A DNA stretch of 64,000 bases from Maribellus sp. YY47 (GCF_023111095.1 NZ_JALGYW010000006.1:62001-126000), one strand, 5' to 3'. Shown: positions 36,434 through 45,301, numbered from the stretch's first letter. Numbers and translations: made by a program. Notes: generated from the letters alone by a model not told the origin.

Positions 36434-36665
36434 GTTGAAAATATAAAATGTCAATTCCGGTTTTTCGACTGCAATATTATAGATGATTTTTGTGTTGATG
36501 CATAAATTCCTTCTTTAAAATGTAAAAGATAAATAATGAAAATCATTTTATTACTTAATAGAAGAATTTGGGTTAAGTTTAAATTCATCGGTATGAATAG
36601 TCACACTATAAAATATTACCTTGCGGCACAATCAAGAATTTAGTTAATAGTAATTTAGTATAATT

Positions 36666-37271
36666 ATGGCGGAAAGAGCGCATCCAAAAGAATTTACCAG
36701 ATTTAAGAAAATTAAAATATTTGGATTAATTCCGTTTTTAAAAGCTAACCCTTATTGGAAAGCACTTCATTGGCGTTATGAATTAGCAAATAAGTATTGT
36801 AAATCAAAGAATGTTTTAGATATACCTTGCGGGATGGGGTGGGGAACATCGCTGCTTAAAAATGCAAATCATGTAACTGGAATAGATATCTCTGAAGAAG
36901 CGATCTCAGAAGCCAAATTATTATATGGTAATTTTGCAAAATTCGAAGTGGGTAGTATGAATGCTATTGGCTATCCTGAGGAAAGTTTTGACACGATTGT
37001 TTGTCTAGAAGGCTTTGAGCATGTCAGTGAAGAAATTGGTGATAGATTTTTAATAGAAGCAAGCAGAGTTTTAAAGAGCAAGGGAACCTTAGTCTTATCT
37101 TCACCATATCCCATTGTAGGGACCCATAGTGGTAATCCTTATCATATCAAAGAATATCGCCCAGAGGAAGTAAGGGAAAAATTGAATAATTGTGGATTTA
37201 TAGTTCTTAAAGAAAATCAAAGAAAAGTAGATCAGCTTATAATGTCGATTTTCGTTGCTCAAAAAAATTAA
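36666..37271 (+). CDS. Class I SAM-dependent methyltransferase in the glycan locus
   Basis: Protein of 201 residues with motif I VLDIPCGMGWGTSLLKNANH (about 47-66), acidic GIDISEEAISEAK and post-motif FDTIVCLEGFEHVSE. The family acts on small molecules or sugars. It starts a three-gene plus-strand run (methyltransferase, toroid protein, glycosyltransferase) with gaps of 2-3 bases, so the three are surely one operon. It might methylate a sugar or chain end. The gene is AT-rich like its neighbours. Confidence 0.82.
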   Translation: MAERAHPKEFTRFKKIKIFGLIPFLKANPYWKALHWRYELANKYCKSKNVLDIPCGMGWGTSLLKNANHVTGIDISEEAISEAKLLYGNFAKFEVGSMNAIGYPEESFDTIVCLEGFEHVSEEIGDRFLIEASRVLKSKGTLVLSSPYPIVGTHSGNPYHIKEYRPEEVREKLNNCGFIVLKENQRKVDQLIMSIFVAQKN

Positions 37272-37274
37272 GTG

Positions 37275-38363
37275 ATGGATGGTAAAGTTTTGGATTATTT
37301 GCATACCCTGAAAATAGAGGATGAAGGGTACCTTTTTTCCAAATACTCCAATGCAACGTTGCTTTCAACAAGCTTTGGCGTAATGGTTGATTATTTGTTG
37401 ACAGGCCAAGCAGGTACTGACGCAAGCGAATTAAAGGATTATTATAGTAACAGACTGGATAATGGAAAAGGTCAAGTTATACTAACGGGCTTTGATAGTT
37501 CACAGTTAACCGGGGGCCACAAAGCTGACTATGTTGAGATGCAACTAAGCTATTTTAGTTTAATCGCAGCAGATACTCTGGGAGTTAGGCTAAGTGGTAT
37601 TGACTATGTAACGAATTTTCTTAATGACGAAACAAAGCTGGAGGACTGGTTTTATTCGCTGGATTTATCCCAGTTTTGGTACGAAAGTAATAAGATCATG
37701 TTTATTCTCTATTTTTTGTTTTACCAGGAGAAATATGGGGAAGGTGATTTGTCTGCCAGAGCGGGTTCTCTAATTCCCGAATTTATAAACCTACTGAATA
37801 AGAATCAGGATAAGAACACTGGTTTTTGGGGAACAAATCTCAATAATAATGACTTGTACGATGGTTGTTTTGGGGCAGCACATATCTATTTTTTCTATGA
37901 TTATTTAGGGGCGGAAATTCAATATGTAAATAAGATAATAGATAATACCTTGTTGTTGCACAACGAAAAGGGATTGTTAAAAAGTAAATATGGTGGGGCC
38001 TGCGAAGATTATGATGCTATTGATATTTATTTGCGTTGTTTAAAACAGACTGACTATCGGAAACAGGAAATATTTGACATATTGGGAAAAATGCGTAGTA
38101 CCATTGGTAAAAGTCAAAACCCGGATGGGGGTTTTTCGTATCGGATAACTGACTCATTCTTGAGAAAGACGGTTTTTTCCCACATCTTAAAAAGGGAATA
38201 TTCTTATAGTGGATGGGATAGGATGAAGACCTTATCATTTCAACCTGATTTATGGGCGACCTGGTTTCGCGCACTCAGTTTAAAAGTGATTGATCTTATA
38301 TTGGAGAATAGAAAAGACTTTTATTCATATAATTTGCCTGCGTGGGGCTATATTAATAAGTAA
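37275..38363 (+). CDS. Alpha/alpha-toroid (terpenoid-cyclase-like) protein in the glycan locus
   Basis: Protein of 362 residues, no signal peptide, no membrane helix. It has spaced repeats of the QW type seen in prenyltransferase/squalene-cyclase toroids: NKNQDKNTGFWG at about 180, and GKSQNPDGGFSYR at about 277, with many aromatic residues in helices. I see no DxDD or other cyclase acid motif, so terpene chemistry is unproven. The ATG at 37275 is 3 bases after the methyltransferase stop; a GTG just before it is an alternative. The glycosyltransferase begins 2 bases after its stop. The function is not known. Confidence 0.6.
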   Translation: MDGKVLDYLHTLKIEDEGYLFSKYSNATLLSTSFGVMVDYLLTGQAGTDASELKDYYSNRLDNGKGQVILTGFDSSQLTGGHKADYVEMQLSYFSLIAADTLGVRLSGIDYVTNFLNDETKLEDWFYSLDLSQFWYESNKIMFILYFLFYQEKYGEGDLSARAGSLIPEFINLLNKNQDKNTGFWGTNLNNNDLYDGCFGAAHIYFFYDYLGAEIQYVNKIIDNTLLLHNEKGLLKSKYGGACEDYDAIDIYLRCLKQTDYRKQEIFDILGKMRSTIGKSQNPDGGFSYRITDSFLRKTVFSHILKREYSYSGWDRMKTLSFQPDLWATWFRALSLKVIDLILENRKDFYSYNLPAWGYINK

Positions 38364-38365
38364 AT

Positions 38366-39382
38366 ATGGCAACTCAACCATTGGTATCAGTTATAATGTC
38401 GGTCTTTAATGGGGAAGTCTATTTAAGACAAGCCATTGATTCGATTCTCAGTCAAACCTACACGAATTTTGAGTTAATAGTTATTGATGACTGCTCTACA
38501 GACAAGTCATGGGATATCCTTTCATCGTACAATGGCAGCCGGGTAAAGTTATACAGAAACGAGAAGAACCAGGGACTTGCTTATTCTCTTAATCGGGCAA
38601 TTGAATATTCAATAGGCGAATACATTGCCAGAATGGATTCTGACGATATTGCTGTTCCTGAAAGACTTTTGACACAGGTTAATTTTATGCAAAAGAATCC
38701 TGAATTGGATTTTTCAGGAAGTCAGGCATATTATCTTTTGGGGAATAATAAAAGCAATAAAATATTTAAGATCCCTTTAAAGGAAGATGATATAAAGGCA
38801 AAGTTGCCCTGGAATCCTCCGTTTATTCATCCAACCGTTATATTTCGATCTTCTTTTGTAAAGAACTTACTTCCGTTATATGATACCAGTTTTAGAAATG
38901 CACAGGATTATGAACTTTGGGAAAGATTAATTTTTGATAATCGGGCGAATTCAGCAAATCATCCAGCAAAGTTGATATATTACAGAATTCATTCGGAGAG
39001 TGCTTCTCGTGAATATAAGCAAAGACAAACTCAATTTGCAGATAAGGTAAGGGGTAGATTTCTTCGGCGTCTGGGAATCAATAATCTTTCAAGCATTAAA
39101 GTATACAACGAATATATCAATGATATTCCGATGTCAGCTTTTTCCTTAGTTAGGCTTGGAGTAACATTAAGGAAAGTAAAAGAGGCCAATAATCGAATGA
39201 ATCTGATTCCCTATTGGAAGCTAAGACAACTTCCAGTTTATGAACTTGGTGTAAAAGGAATAGTCCTCTACAGAAAACTTAGGATAGATTCTTTATTTCC
39301 GGTAAGTAAAAGAATCGCTTTTTATATCAGAGCATTGTTGAAATTGGGCATTAAACTCCAATTTTTTTTATTTGTCGTTTGA
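38366..39382 (+). CDS. Family 2 glycosyltransferase
   Basis: GT-A fold enzyme of 338 residues. The nucleotide-sugar domain opens VSVIMSVFNGEVYLRQAIDS, with IVIDDCSTDKSW, then ARMDSDDIAVPERLL containing the DxD metal site. Acceptor-side motifs include WNPPFIHPTVIF and QDYELWERL. It is the last gene of the methyltransferase-toroid run. Its last 32 bases overlap, tail to tail, the opposing family 2 glycosyltransferase gene. Donor and acceptor sugars are not predictable. Confidence 0.9.
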   Translation: MATQPLVSVIMSVFNGEVYLRQAIDSILSQTYTNFELIVIDDCSTDKSWDILSSYNGSRVKLYRNEKNQGLAYSLNRAIEYSIGEYIARMDSDDIAVPERLLTQVNFMQKNPELDFSGSQAYYLLGNNKSNKIFKIPLKEDDIKAKLPWNPPFIHPTVIFRSSFVKNLLPLYDTSFRNAQDYELWERLIFDNRANSANHPAKLIYYRIHSESASREYKQRQTQFADKVRGRFLRRLGINNLSSIKVYNEYINDIPMSAFSLVRLGVTLRKVKEANNRMNLIPYWKLRQLPVYELGVKGIVLYRKLRIDSLFPVSKRIAFYIRALLKLGIKLQFFLFVV

Positions 39383-40373
39383 AGAATAAGTAAAATAGCA
39401 GCATTTGTTTTGCTAATCCAATGAGGTTTAAATTCAAAATAAAATATATACCCCATTTTCTAACAAATGGTATGTCAAGTGATATAAAGTCGTGTTTTAC
39501 TTGAGGCCATAAATTTAACGCCACGGCAGTAAGTTCTTTAAACGAATCTTTTCCCTCATTTGCCAAAAGGAGATCGGACACAGCAGCTTCAATTCTTTCT
39601 GCAATAATTCTCCGAATTACATTTTTAGATTCAGGGGAAGTGGCTTTTGTCAGCTCATTTGACAAGAATTGAAGCAGATAATTCCTGTCTTCAATATGTT
39701 TTAGTGTCTTCTTTTGACGAGTAATGGAAAGTGGATTAATATATTGAAAGTAAAAAGGGAAATTAATCTTACATATTTTTTTTGCTTTCAACGAGGCCGG
39801 AAGTGACATGTAAATATCTTCAAAAAAACGATCTTCCTTATTTCTTAAGTCGTTTTTTTGAATAAAATTCTTTTTCCAGAACTTATTACAAACAGAAGGA
39901 ATAAATCGTTGTAAGTTCAAATAAGTAGAACCAATTGAAATGTCTAGGTTTTTAGTAAGATCGTCGAAGTTGGTGTCAAAGTCAATAAGTTTTCTAGACG
40001 TCACGGGATTCAATAGTCCTTCAATAATATCCGTGTTGTATTCTTCTGCAATCTGAAAGAAATATTCACAGGTTTTGGAATGAATCCAGTCATCACTATC
40101 CAGAAATAAAATGTATTCCCCTTTACAATATTTTATAGCCTTGTTCCTGGAAGCACCCAGCCCCATATTGGTTTCATTTGTGATAGCTGTAATTCTGCAA
40201 TCTTTCCTGATAAATTTGTTAATTATTGATTGAGAATCGTCGGGCGATTGATCATTTACAACTATTATTTCAATTTCTTTTAAAGTCTGTCCAATAACTG
40301 AATCTAAACATTTTTCCAAATACTGTTCGGTATTGTATACAGGAATAACTATGGATACTTTTATTTTATTCAT
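39351..40373 (-). CDS. Family 2 glycosyltransferase
   Basis: Enzyme of 340 residues with the GT2 N-terminal domain: VSIVIPVYNTEQYLEKCLDS, IIVVNDQSPDDSQSI and YILFLDSDDWIHSKT with the DxD site. The C-terminal half is helical and variable. It follows a family 4 glycosyltransferase gene on the minus strand by 18 bases, so the two are co-transcribed. The 3' end overlaps the opposing gene by 32 bases. It differs from the neighbouring GT2 and is not a recent duplicate. Confidence 0.9.
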   Translation of the reverse strand: MNKIKVSIVIPVYNTEQYLEKCLDSVIGQTLKEIEIIVVNDQSPDDSQSIINKFIRKDCRITAITNETNMGLGASRNKAIKYCKGEYILFLDSDDWIHSKTCEYFFQIAEEYNTDIIEGLLNPVTSRKLIDFDTNFDDLTKNLDISIGSTYLNLQRFIPSVCNKFWKKNFIQKNDLRNKEDRFFEDIYMSLPASLKAKKICKINFPFYFQYINPLSITRQKKTLKHIEDRNYLLQFLSNELTKATSPESKNVIRRIIAERIEAAVSDLLLANEGKDSFKELTAVALNLWPQVKHDFISLDIPFVRKWGIYFILNLNLIGLAKQMLLFYLFFKRQIKKIGV

Positions 40374-40391
40374 TAGGGTGATAATTCCAAA

Positions 40392-41417
40392 TTATCTTAA
40401 GGTTCTAGAAATTATATCTGTTAATAGAAGATTTCTTCTCTCAATCGAATAAGTTGTTTGAATAAATGTGGCAATAGATTCAATTTTGCTGTCATGATTC
40501 GTAATCGTTCTGTCAATTGTATTTGCGATCGAAGAAATATTTCTTTTGGTTTTAAATCCATATACATTGACGACTTCCGGTAATCCTCCAACATTTGTCA
40601 CAATTGGACTGCATCCGAAATACATCGCTTCTGCCAGGGCCACGCCAAAAGATTCGGAGCGCGACAACTGACAGTATATTTTTGCTCTTTGGTAGTAAGC
40701 GATGAGTTCTTCATGGGGAACCTTACCTTTAATGGTTATATTGGCAGGTAGATCTTTTAATAAATGAGCCAGTTTTTCCCAGTTTAAGCCGACAATAAGA
40801 AACTTATATTCCGGAAGCAGCCGGGCGACTTCAATAAAGGTATCAATTCCCTTTATGTAAAATGTCTGTTCTTTTTCAATAATGCCAACAGTTACAGTTA
40901 AGTCTTCTTTTTCAATACCGTCTTTTGCAATATCTTTATTAAGTGTAACACAATTGTAAATTAACTCCGTATTTGCTTTTTTAGCAATCCAGTTTACTTT
41001 TCGTTCAACATATTTTGAAACCGTGAGGTTCACAGTACAATTATTCATGGAATACAAGGCAAAAAATCCTCTGAGTTTAGATGTAAAAACGCCGTATTTA
41101 AGATGTTTGATTCTGGCAACATCATATCCCCCAATGACAAGAAATGATTTTTTCCTGAAAACTTTGGCAAATAAAACCGGAAGAAAAGAGTGGTAATCGC
41201 CGAACCAGATATAAACTGCATCGAATTTTCTGATATTAACCGTTAGGTAAAACATCTGTTTGATAAACTCCAAAGCGTTTTTATAGAGTCCCTTCACTGG
41301 CTTGTATTGGTACTTCTCAACCTCGAACTTGGCAGATAAGATATCGAAATCTGTTTTTACGAATGTGGAAAAGTTATTATAAACCAGCAGGATATTCTTT
41401 TTTCTTTCTTTGTTCAT
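40392..41417 (-). CDS. Family 4 glycosyltransferase
   Basis: GT-B fold retaining glycosyltransferase of 341 residues. The C-terminal donor-binding domain is plain: EYKFLIVGLNWEKL, TIKGKVPHEELIAYYQRA and SRSESFGVALAEAMYFGCSP with the conserved Glu pair, then TNVGGLPEVV. The N-terminal acceptor domain is shorter than usual. It is the first gene of a two-gene minus-strand unit with the GT2. The promoter region is shared with the divergent wbpE-like gene. Confidence 0.88.
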   Translation of the reverse strand: MNKERKKNILLVYNNFSTFVKTDFDILSAKFEVEKYQYKPVKGLYKNALEFIKQMFYLTVNIRKFDAVYIWFGDYHSFLPVLFAKVFRKKSFLVIGGYDVARIKHLKYGVFTSKLRGFFALYSMNNCTVNLTVSKYVERKVNWIAKKANTELIYNCVTLNKDIAKDGIEKEDLTVTVGIIEKEQTFYIKGIDTFIEVARLLPEYKFLIVGLNWEKLAHLLKDLPANITIKGKVPHEELIAYYQRAKIYCQLSRSESFGVALAEAMYFGCSPIVTNVGGLPEVVNVYGFKTKRNISSIANTIDRTITNHDSKIESIATFIQTTYSIERRNLLLTDIISRTLR

Positions 41418-41609
41418 GTTTCCAGTTAATTTATCCAGCTTCTGATGTTGTACAAAGTAAACAAAAGAAGTATAAGCAAACTTAAAATGCGTAATTGAAT
41501 TTTATTAAACTTCATTGAAACATGCTCGTGTTCAGTCCTCTCGTATTTTTTAAGTCCTCCGTTGCTTAATAATCCAATTTTACAGTTCTCTTCATTGAGT
41601 TAATAATAT

Positions 41610-41617
41610 TACTTTTG
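41610..41617 (+). promoter_or_regulatory. Putative -7 promoter element for the wbp genes
   Basis: TACTTTTG matches TAnnTTTG exactly, 23 bases before the wbpE-like ATG. It probably drives the plus-strand wbpE-(GxxExxY)-wbpD-wbpA-wbpB run. Confidence 0.45.
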
Positions 41618-41639
41618 ACTGTATAACAGAAATTACAAC

Positions 41640-42773
41640 ATGCAAACCATTCATATGTGCGACCTTTACGGTCAGTACCTTACCATGAAAGAAGAGATTG
41701 ATGGGGCTATTCAGGGCGTCATCCAGTCTACTCATTTTATTAAAAGCGGTAAGGTACTTGATTTTGAGCAAAAACTGAGCGAATACCTTGATGCACATGT
41801 GATAAGCTGCGGTAACGGTACCGATGCCCTCCAGATTGCCTTTATGGCGTTGGGGCTCGAGCCGGGAGATGAAGTAATAACCACTCCTTTTACTTTTGTG
41901 GCAACAGTGGAAACGGCCGTGTTGATGGGACTCAAACCTGTTTTTGTGGATGTGGATCGGGATACCTTTACGATCGATGTTTCGCAAATTGAAGAGCTAA
42001 TCACGCCGAAAACAAAAGTAATTTTACCTGTAGATCTTTTTGGGCAGTGTGCGAACCTGGAAGAAATCAGAGCACTGGCTGAAAAATATAATTTGTACGT
42101 TGTGGAAGATGCCTGCCAGGCTTTGGGAACGGATTACATTTTTAAAAATGGTACAACGCAAAAGGCGGGGACGATCGGGAACATCGGATGCAATTCGTTT
42201 TTCCCGTCGAAAAACCTGGGCGCTTTTGGCGACGGGGGTGCTATCTTTACCAAAGATGATGAGCTGGCTGCGGTGATTCGTTCGATTGCCAACCACGGAA
42301 TGAAAGCCAAATACCAGTACGAACGCATTGGGGTAAATTCGCGTCTCGACAGTATGCAAGCCGCCATTTTGGAGGTAAAACTGAAATACTTTGACCAACA
42401 CATTGCGGCCCGGCAAAAAGCAGCAGCCTATTACGATCAGCATTTGGCCGGTATCGATGGACTGGAAATTCCGGAACGGGTGGATTACAGCACACATACT
42501 TTTCATCAGTATACACTGAAGGTGGAGAGAAGAGACGAACTCCAGGAGTTTCTGAAAACAAAGGGGATTCCGAGCATGGTGTATTACCCGGAAGTGTTGC
42601 ATTTACAGGAAGCCTACCAGTTTCTGGGGTATAAGAAAGGTGATTTCCCGGTAAGCGAAAAGCTGGTAAAATCGGTTTTGTCGCTGCCCATGCACACTGA
42701 GCTGGATGAGGAGCAGTTGGAATATATTGTAGAAAGTATTAAAGAATTCTTTAATCTCTCGCAAAGGCGCTAA
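41640..42773 (+). CDS. wbpE: DegT/DnrJ-type sugar aminotransferase, WbpE-like
   Basis: PLP-dependent aminotransferase of 377 residues. Marks are SCGNGTDALQIAFMALGLEP (phosphate binding), VEDACQALG with the PLP Asp, and FFPSKNLGAFGDGG with the Schiff-base Lys. WbpE makes UDP-GlcNAc(3NH2)A from the 3-keto sugar. This assignment rests on the company of WbpD, WbpA and WbpB homologues just downstream. The last codons (Leu-Ser-Gln-Arg-Arg-stop) are encoded by a dispersed repeat whose other copies lie at 42857, 43281 and 45272. The native C-terminus may therefore have been replaced. Confidence 0.85.
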   Translation: MQTIHMCDLYGQYLTMKEEIDGAIQGVIQSTHFIKSGKVLDFEQKLSEYLDAHVISCGNGTDALQIAFMALGLEPGDEVITTPFTFVATVETAVLMGLKPVFVDVDRDTFTIDVSQIEELITPKTKVILPVDLFGQCANLEEIRALAEKYNLYVVEDACQALGTDYIFKNGTTQKAGTIGNIGCNSFFPSKNLGAFGDGGAIFTKDDELAAVIRSIANHGMKAKYQYERIGVNSRLDSMQAAILEVKLKYFDQHIAARQKAAAYYDQHLAGIDGLEIPERVDYSTHTFHQYTLKVERRDELQEFLKTKGIPSMVYYPEVLHLQEAYQFLGYKKGDFPVSEKLVKSVLSLPMHTELDEEQLEYIVESIKEFFNLSQRR

Positions 42774-42890
42774 GACGCAAATGGAAAGAAAATTTTCCTG
42801 CAAAGTTGCAGAGGCGCGAGATTACATACTTTAATACAAAAACTAATGAGAGAAAACTTAGCGTCCTCGCGTCTTGGCGAGAAAAAAATT
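42756..42890. repeat. Pair of dispersed CTTAGCG-type repeats
   Basis: First copy (42756-42774) is inverted and forms the end of wbpE. Second copy (42857-42890, CTTAGCGTCCTCGCGTCTTG) leads into the GxxExxY gene. Related copies are at 43281-43310 and 45272-45293. These resemble the widespread 'GCGTCTTTGCG' intergenic repeats of Bacteroidota. Confidence 0.75.
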
Positions 42891-42897
42891 AAAGCCG

Positions 42898-43263
42898 ATG
42901 AATGAAAATGAAATAGCGAAAATAGTAGTCAATACTTGCTATGATATTCATATGTCATTAGGTCCCGGTTTATTGGAATCGGTGTATGAAGAAATTTTAT
43001 TCTATGAGTTGACTGTGAGAGGGCTTTCGGTTGAGCGACAAAAGGCGATACCGGTGATTTGGGGTGAACGAAAGATGGAAATTGGATTTCGGGCGGATTT
43101 GGTTGTAGAAGGGAAAGTGATTATAGAGTTGAAATCGGTTGAGGCAATCGCTCCTGTGCATCCGAAGCAATTATTAACCTATCTGAGAATAACCGGTTTA
43201 AAATTAGGATTGCTGATTAATTTCAATGAGACGTTAATAAAAGATGGAATACACGTATTGTAA
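42898..43263 (+). CDS. GxxExxY protein
   Basis: Protein of 121 residues of the GxxExxY family, named after the motif seen here as GLLESVYEEIL. A PD-(D/E)xK-like nuclease core follows: GFRADLVVEGKVIIELKSVE, with Asp, Glu and Lys correctly spaced. No activity is established for the family. It interrupts the wbpE-wbpD order and is flanked on both sides by the same dispersed repeat, so it looks like an inserted accessory gene. A TTG 24 bases upstream lies within the repeat; ATG 42898 is preferred. Confidence 0.85.
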   Translation: MNENEIAKIVVNTCYDIHMSLGPGLLESVYEEILFYELTVRGLSVERQKAIPVIWGERKMEIGFRADLVVEGKVIIELKSVEAIAPVHPKQLLTYLRITGLKLGLLINFNETLIKDGIHVL

Positions 43264-43280
43264 ACAGATTATAGCAATTA

Positions 43281-43345
43281 CTTAGCGTCCTGGCGTCTTT
43301 GCGTGGTAATTTTTCTCGCAAAGTCGCAAAGTCGCAAAGAGGAGA
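43281..43345. repeat. Dispersed repeat with tandem GCAAAGTC units
   Basis: CTTAGCGTCCTGGCGTCTTT (43281-43300) matches the repeat before the GxxExxY gene. It is followed by a short inverted and tandem stretch, TCTCGCAAAGTCGCAAAGTC. It ends just before the SD-like GAGGAG of the wbpD start. Confidence 0.7.
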
Positions 43346-43350
43346 ATAAT

Positions 43351-43926
43351 ATGGGAAAAGATTATTACGCACACGAAACAGCCGTTGTTGATGCAGGAGC
43401 AAAGATTGGTTCCGGGACAAAGATCTGGCACTTCTCGCATGTAATGGGAACGGCGGAGATTGGAGAAAACTGTGTTCTGGGGCAAAATGTGTTTGTTGGG
43501 AACAAGGTGAAACTCGGAAACAATATCAAAGTACAGAACAATGTTTCGCTGTATGAAGGCGTAATATGCGAAGACGATATTTTTCTGGGACCGTCGATGG
43601 TATTTACCAATGTAATCAATCCGCGCAGCGCTGTGGAACGGAAAAACGAATTTAAAACCACATGGGTTAAGAAAGGTGTTTCCATCGGGGCGAATGCCAC
43701 CATAGTTTGTGGTGTCACCCTGGGAGAATATTGTTTTGTGGGAGCAGGGGCTGTGGTAACCAAAGATGTAAAGCCCTTTGCATTGATGGTGGGGATTCCG
43801 GCCCGTCGGAAAGGTTGGGTGAGCCGAAGCGGAGCCATTCTTGGAGACGACCTGGTTTGCCCGGAAACCGGTGAAAAGTATAAGTTAGCAGGCGATTATT
43901 TAGAGCTTATCAACAATGAATTATAA
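43351..43926 (+). CDS. wbpD: UDP-2-acetamido-3-amino-glucuronate N-acetyltransferase, WbpD-like
   Basis: Left-handed beta-helix acetyltransferase of 191 residues, full of hexapeptide repeats (AKIGSGTKIWHFSHVMGTAE, GENCVLGQNVFVGNKVKLG). It ends with AGAVVTKDVKPFALMVGIPA and a short CPETGEKY tail typical of WbpD/WlbB. It acetylates the 3-amino group from acetyl-CoA. The start at 43351 follows a GAGGAG ribosome-binding site, unusual for this phylum. The longer frame from 43303 runs into the repeat and is rejected. The gene overlaps wbpA by 11 bases. Confidence 0.9.
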   Translation: MGKDYYAHETAVVDAGAKIGSGTKIWHFSHVMGTAEIGENCVLGQNVFVGNKVKLGNNIKVQNNVSLYEGVICEDDIFLGPSMVFTNVINPRSAVERKNEFKTTWVKKGVSIGANATIVCGVTLGEYCFVGAGAVVTKDVKPFALMVGIPARRKGWVSRSGAILGDDLVCPETGEKYKLAGDYLELINNEL

Positions 43927-45226
43927 AGATACATTTCTGCAAAAGTCCGAAAACAAGGAGCTGGTAGTTGGCGTAATTGGTTTGGGCTATGTGGGTTTAC
44001 CACTGGCAGTAGGTTTTGCTGAAGCGGGGCTTCATGTCCTTGGCTTTGATAAAAACGAGGGCAAGGTCAGTAAAATCAACAATGGGGAGAACTACATCAA
44101 AGACGTGCGTGACGCTGCTTTGCGCGAGGTGGTCAACAATGTGACTTTTCATGCCACTACTGATTTCTCGCAAATGAGGGAGTGCGATGCTTTGTTGATT
44201 TGCGTACCCACTCCGCTCGATCGGTTTAAAAAGCCGGATATGAGTTACATTCAGTCGGCATGCGAAGAAATTGGCCGTAACATGAAACCGGGAACTTTTA
44301 TTAGCCTGGAAAGTACTACTTACCCCACTACCACCGAAGATTTTATGCTTCCGATTATTGAGCAGGTATCGGGTTTAAAGCACGGAGAAGATTTTTGGCT
44401 GGCTTATTCGCCTGAAAGAGTAGACCCCGGGAACAAACAATATGTTACCAAAAATACACCCAAGGTATTGGGAGCTCTGACTGAAGAGGGCCTTGAGATA
44501 GGAAAAGCCGTGTATCAGTTTGCCATCGATAACATTTATCCCGTTAGTTCTCCTCGTGTAGCAGAGATGGTGAAGATTCTCGAGAATACCTACCGGCTGA
44601 TCAACATTAGCCTCATCAATGAACTAGCCTTGCTTTGCGGGAAAATGGACATTAATATTTGGGAAGTGATTGATGCAGCGAAAAGCAAACCTTTTGGTTT
44701 CCAGGCTTTTTATCCCGGGCCTGGAATTGGAGGGCATTGCATTCCTTTAGACCCGTTTTACCTGGAACATATTGCCAAGAAATTTGACTTTGATCTCAGT
44801 ATGATTCATACCGCCGGGCACATTAACCTTTTGATGGCCCACCGGATGACCTTAAAAATCACTTCGGCGCTTAACCGGCAGAAGAAATCGATTAACGGGA
44901 GTAAGATCTTTTTCTTAGGGGTTGCTTACAAACCTGATATTGATGACGAACGGGAATCTCCTGCTTTAAGTATTATTGATGAAGTCATTAAAAAAGGAGG
45001 GGATGTAAGTTATCACGATCCGTTTATATCGTCAATCACCACTGAAGGTGAAAATACGCTAAACTCTGTGGAATTAAATGCAGAGACATTGTCAGATGCC
45101 GACTGCGTAGTAATCACGACCAACCATTCGGCATTCGATGCTGACTTTATTATTGAACATTCCAGGTTGATAGTAGATTTACGGAATGTGGTAAAAGAAG
45201 CATCACAAAAAGTATATAAACTGTAA
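43916..45226 (+). CDS. wbpA: UDP-N-acetyl-D-glucosamine 6-dehydrogenase, WbpA-like
   Basis: NAD-dependent nucleotide-sugar dehydrogenase of 436 residues, making UDP-GlcNAc uronate by two oxidations at C6. It has the N-terminal dinucleotide fold VGVIGLGYVGLPLAVGFAEA, the active-site Cys in PGPGIGGHCIPLDPFYL, and the UDP-binding C-terminal domain (KIFFLGVAYKPDIDDERESP). It overlaps the wbpD gene by 11 bases and precedes wbpB. The WbpA subtype is chosen over UDP-glucose dehydrogenase because of the gene neighbours. Confidence 0.9.
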   Translation: MNYKDTFLQKSENKELVVGVIGLGYVGLPLAVGFAEAGLHVLGFDKNEGKVSKINNGENYIKDVRDAALREVVNNVTFHATTDFSQMRECDALLICVPTPLDRFKKPDMSYIQSACEEIGRNMKPGTFISLESTTYPTTTEDFMLPIIEQVSGLKHGEDFWLAYSPERVDPGNKQYVTKNTPKVLGALTEEGLEIGKAVYQFAIDNIYPVSSPRVAEMVKILENTYRLINISLINELALLCGKMDINIWEVIDAAKSKPFGFQAFYPGPGIGGHCIPLDPFYLEHIAKKFDFDLSMIHTAGHINLLMAHRMTLKITSALNRQKKSINGSKIFFLGVAYKPDIDDERESPALSIIDEVIKKGGDVSYHDPFISSITTEGENTLNSVELNAETLSDADCVVITTNHSAFDADFIIEHSRLIVDLRNVVKEASQKVYKL

Positions 45227-45271
45227 TAATTGACTCTCGCCAAGCAAAGAATTTTAGAACAGATTAATAAA

Positions 45272-45293
45272 CTTAGCGCCTTTGCGAGAAAAA
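45272..45293. repeat. Dispersed CTTAGCG-type repeat between wbpA and wbpB
   Basis: CTTAGCGCCTTTGCGAGAAA, the same element as at the wbpE end in the other orientation. An inverted partner (CTCGCCAAGCAAAGAA) lies at 45236-45251. Confidence 0.65.
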
Positions 45294-45301
45294 GTAATAA
45301 A

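Noticed and set aside
37275-38363. True squalene-hopene or other terpene cyclase
   Set aside because: No DxDD or DDxxD-type acid motif and too short for the two-domain cyclases; only toroid-like repeats are seen.
42024-42602. 192-residue minus-strand frame
   Set aside because: Antisense shadow of wbpE.
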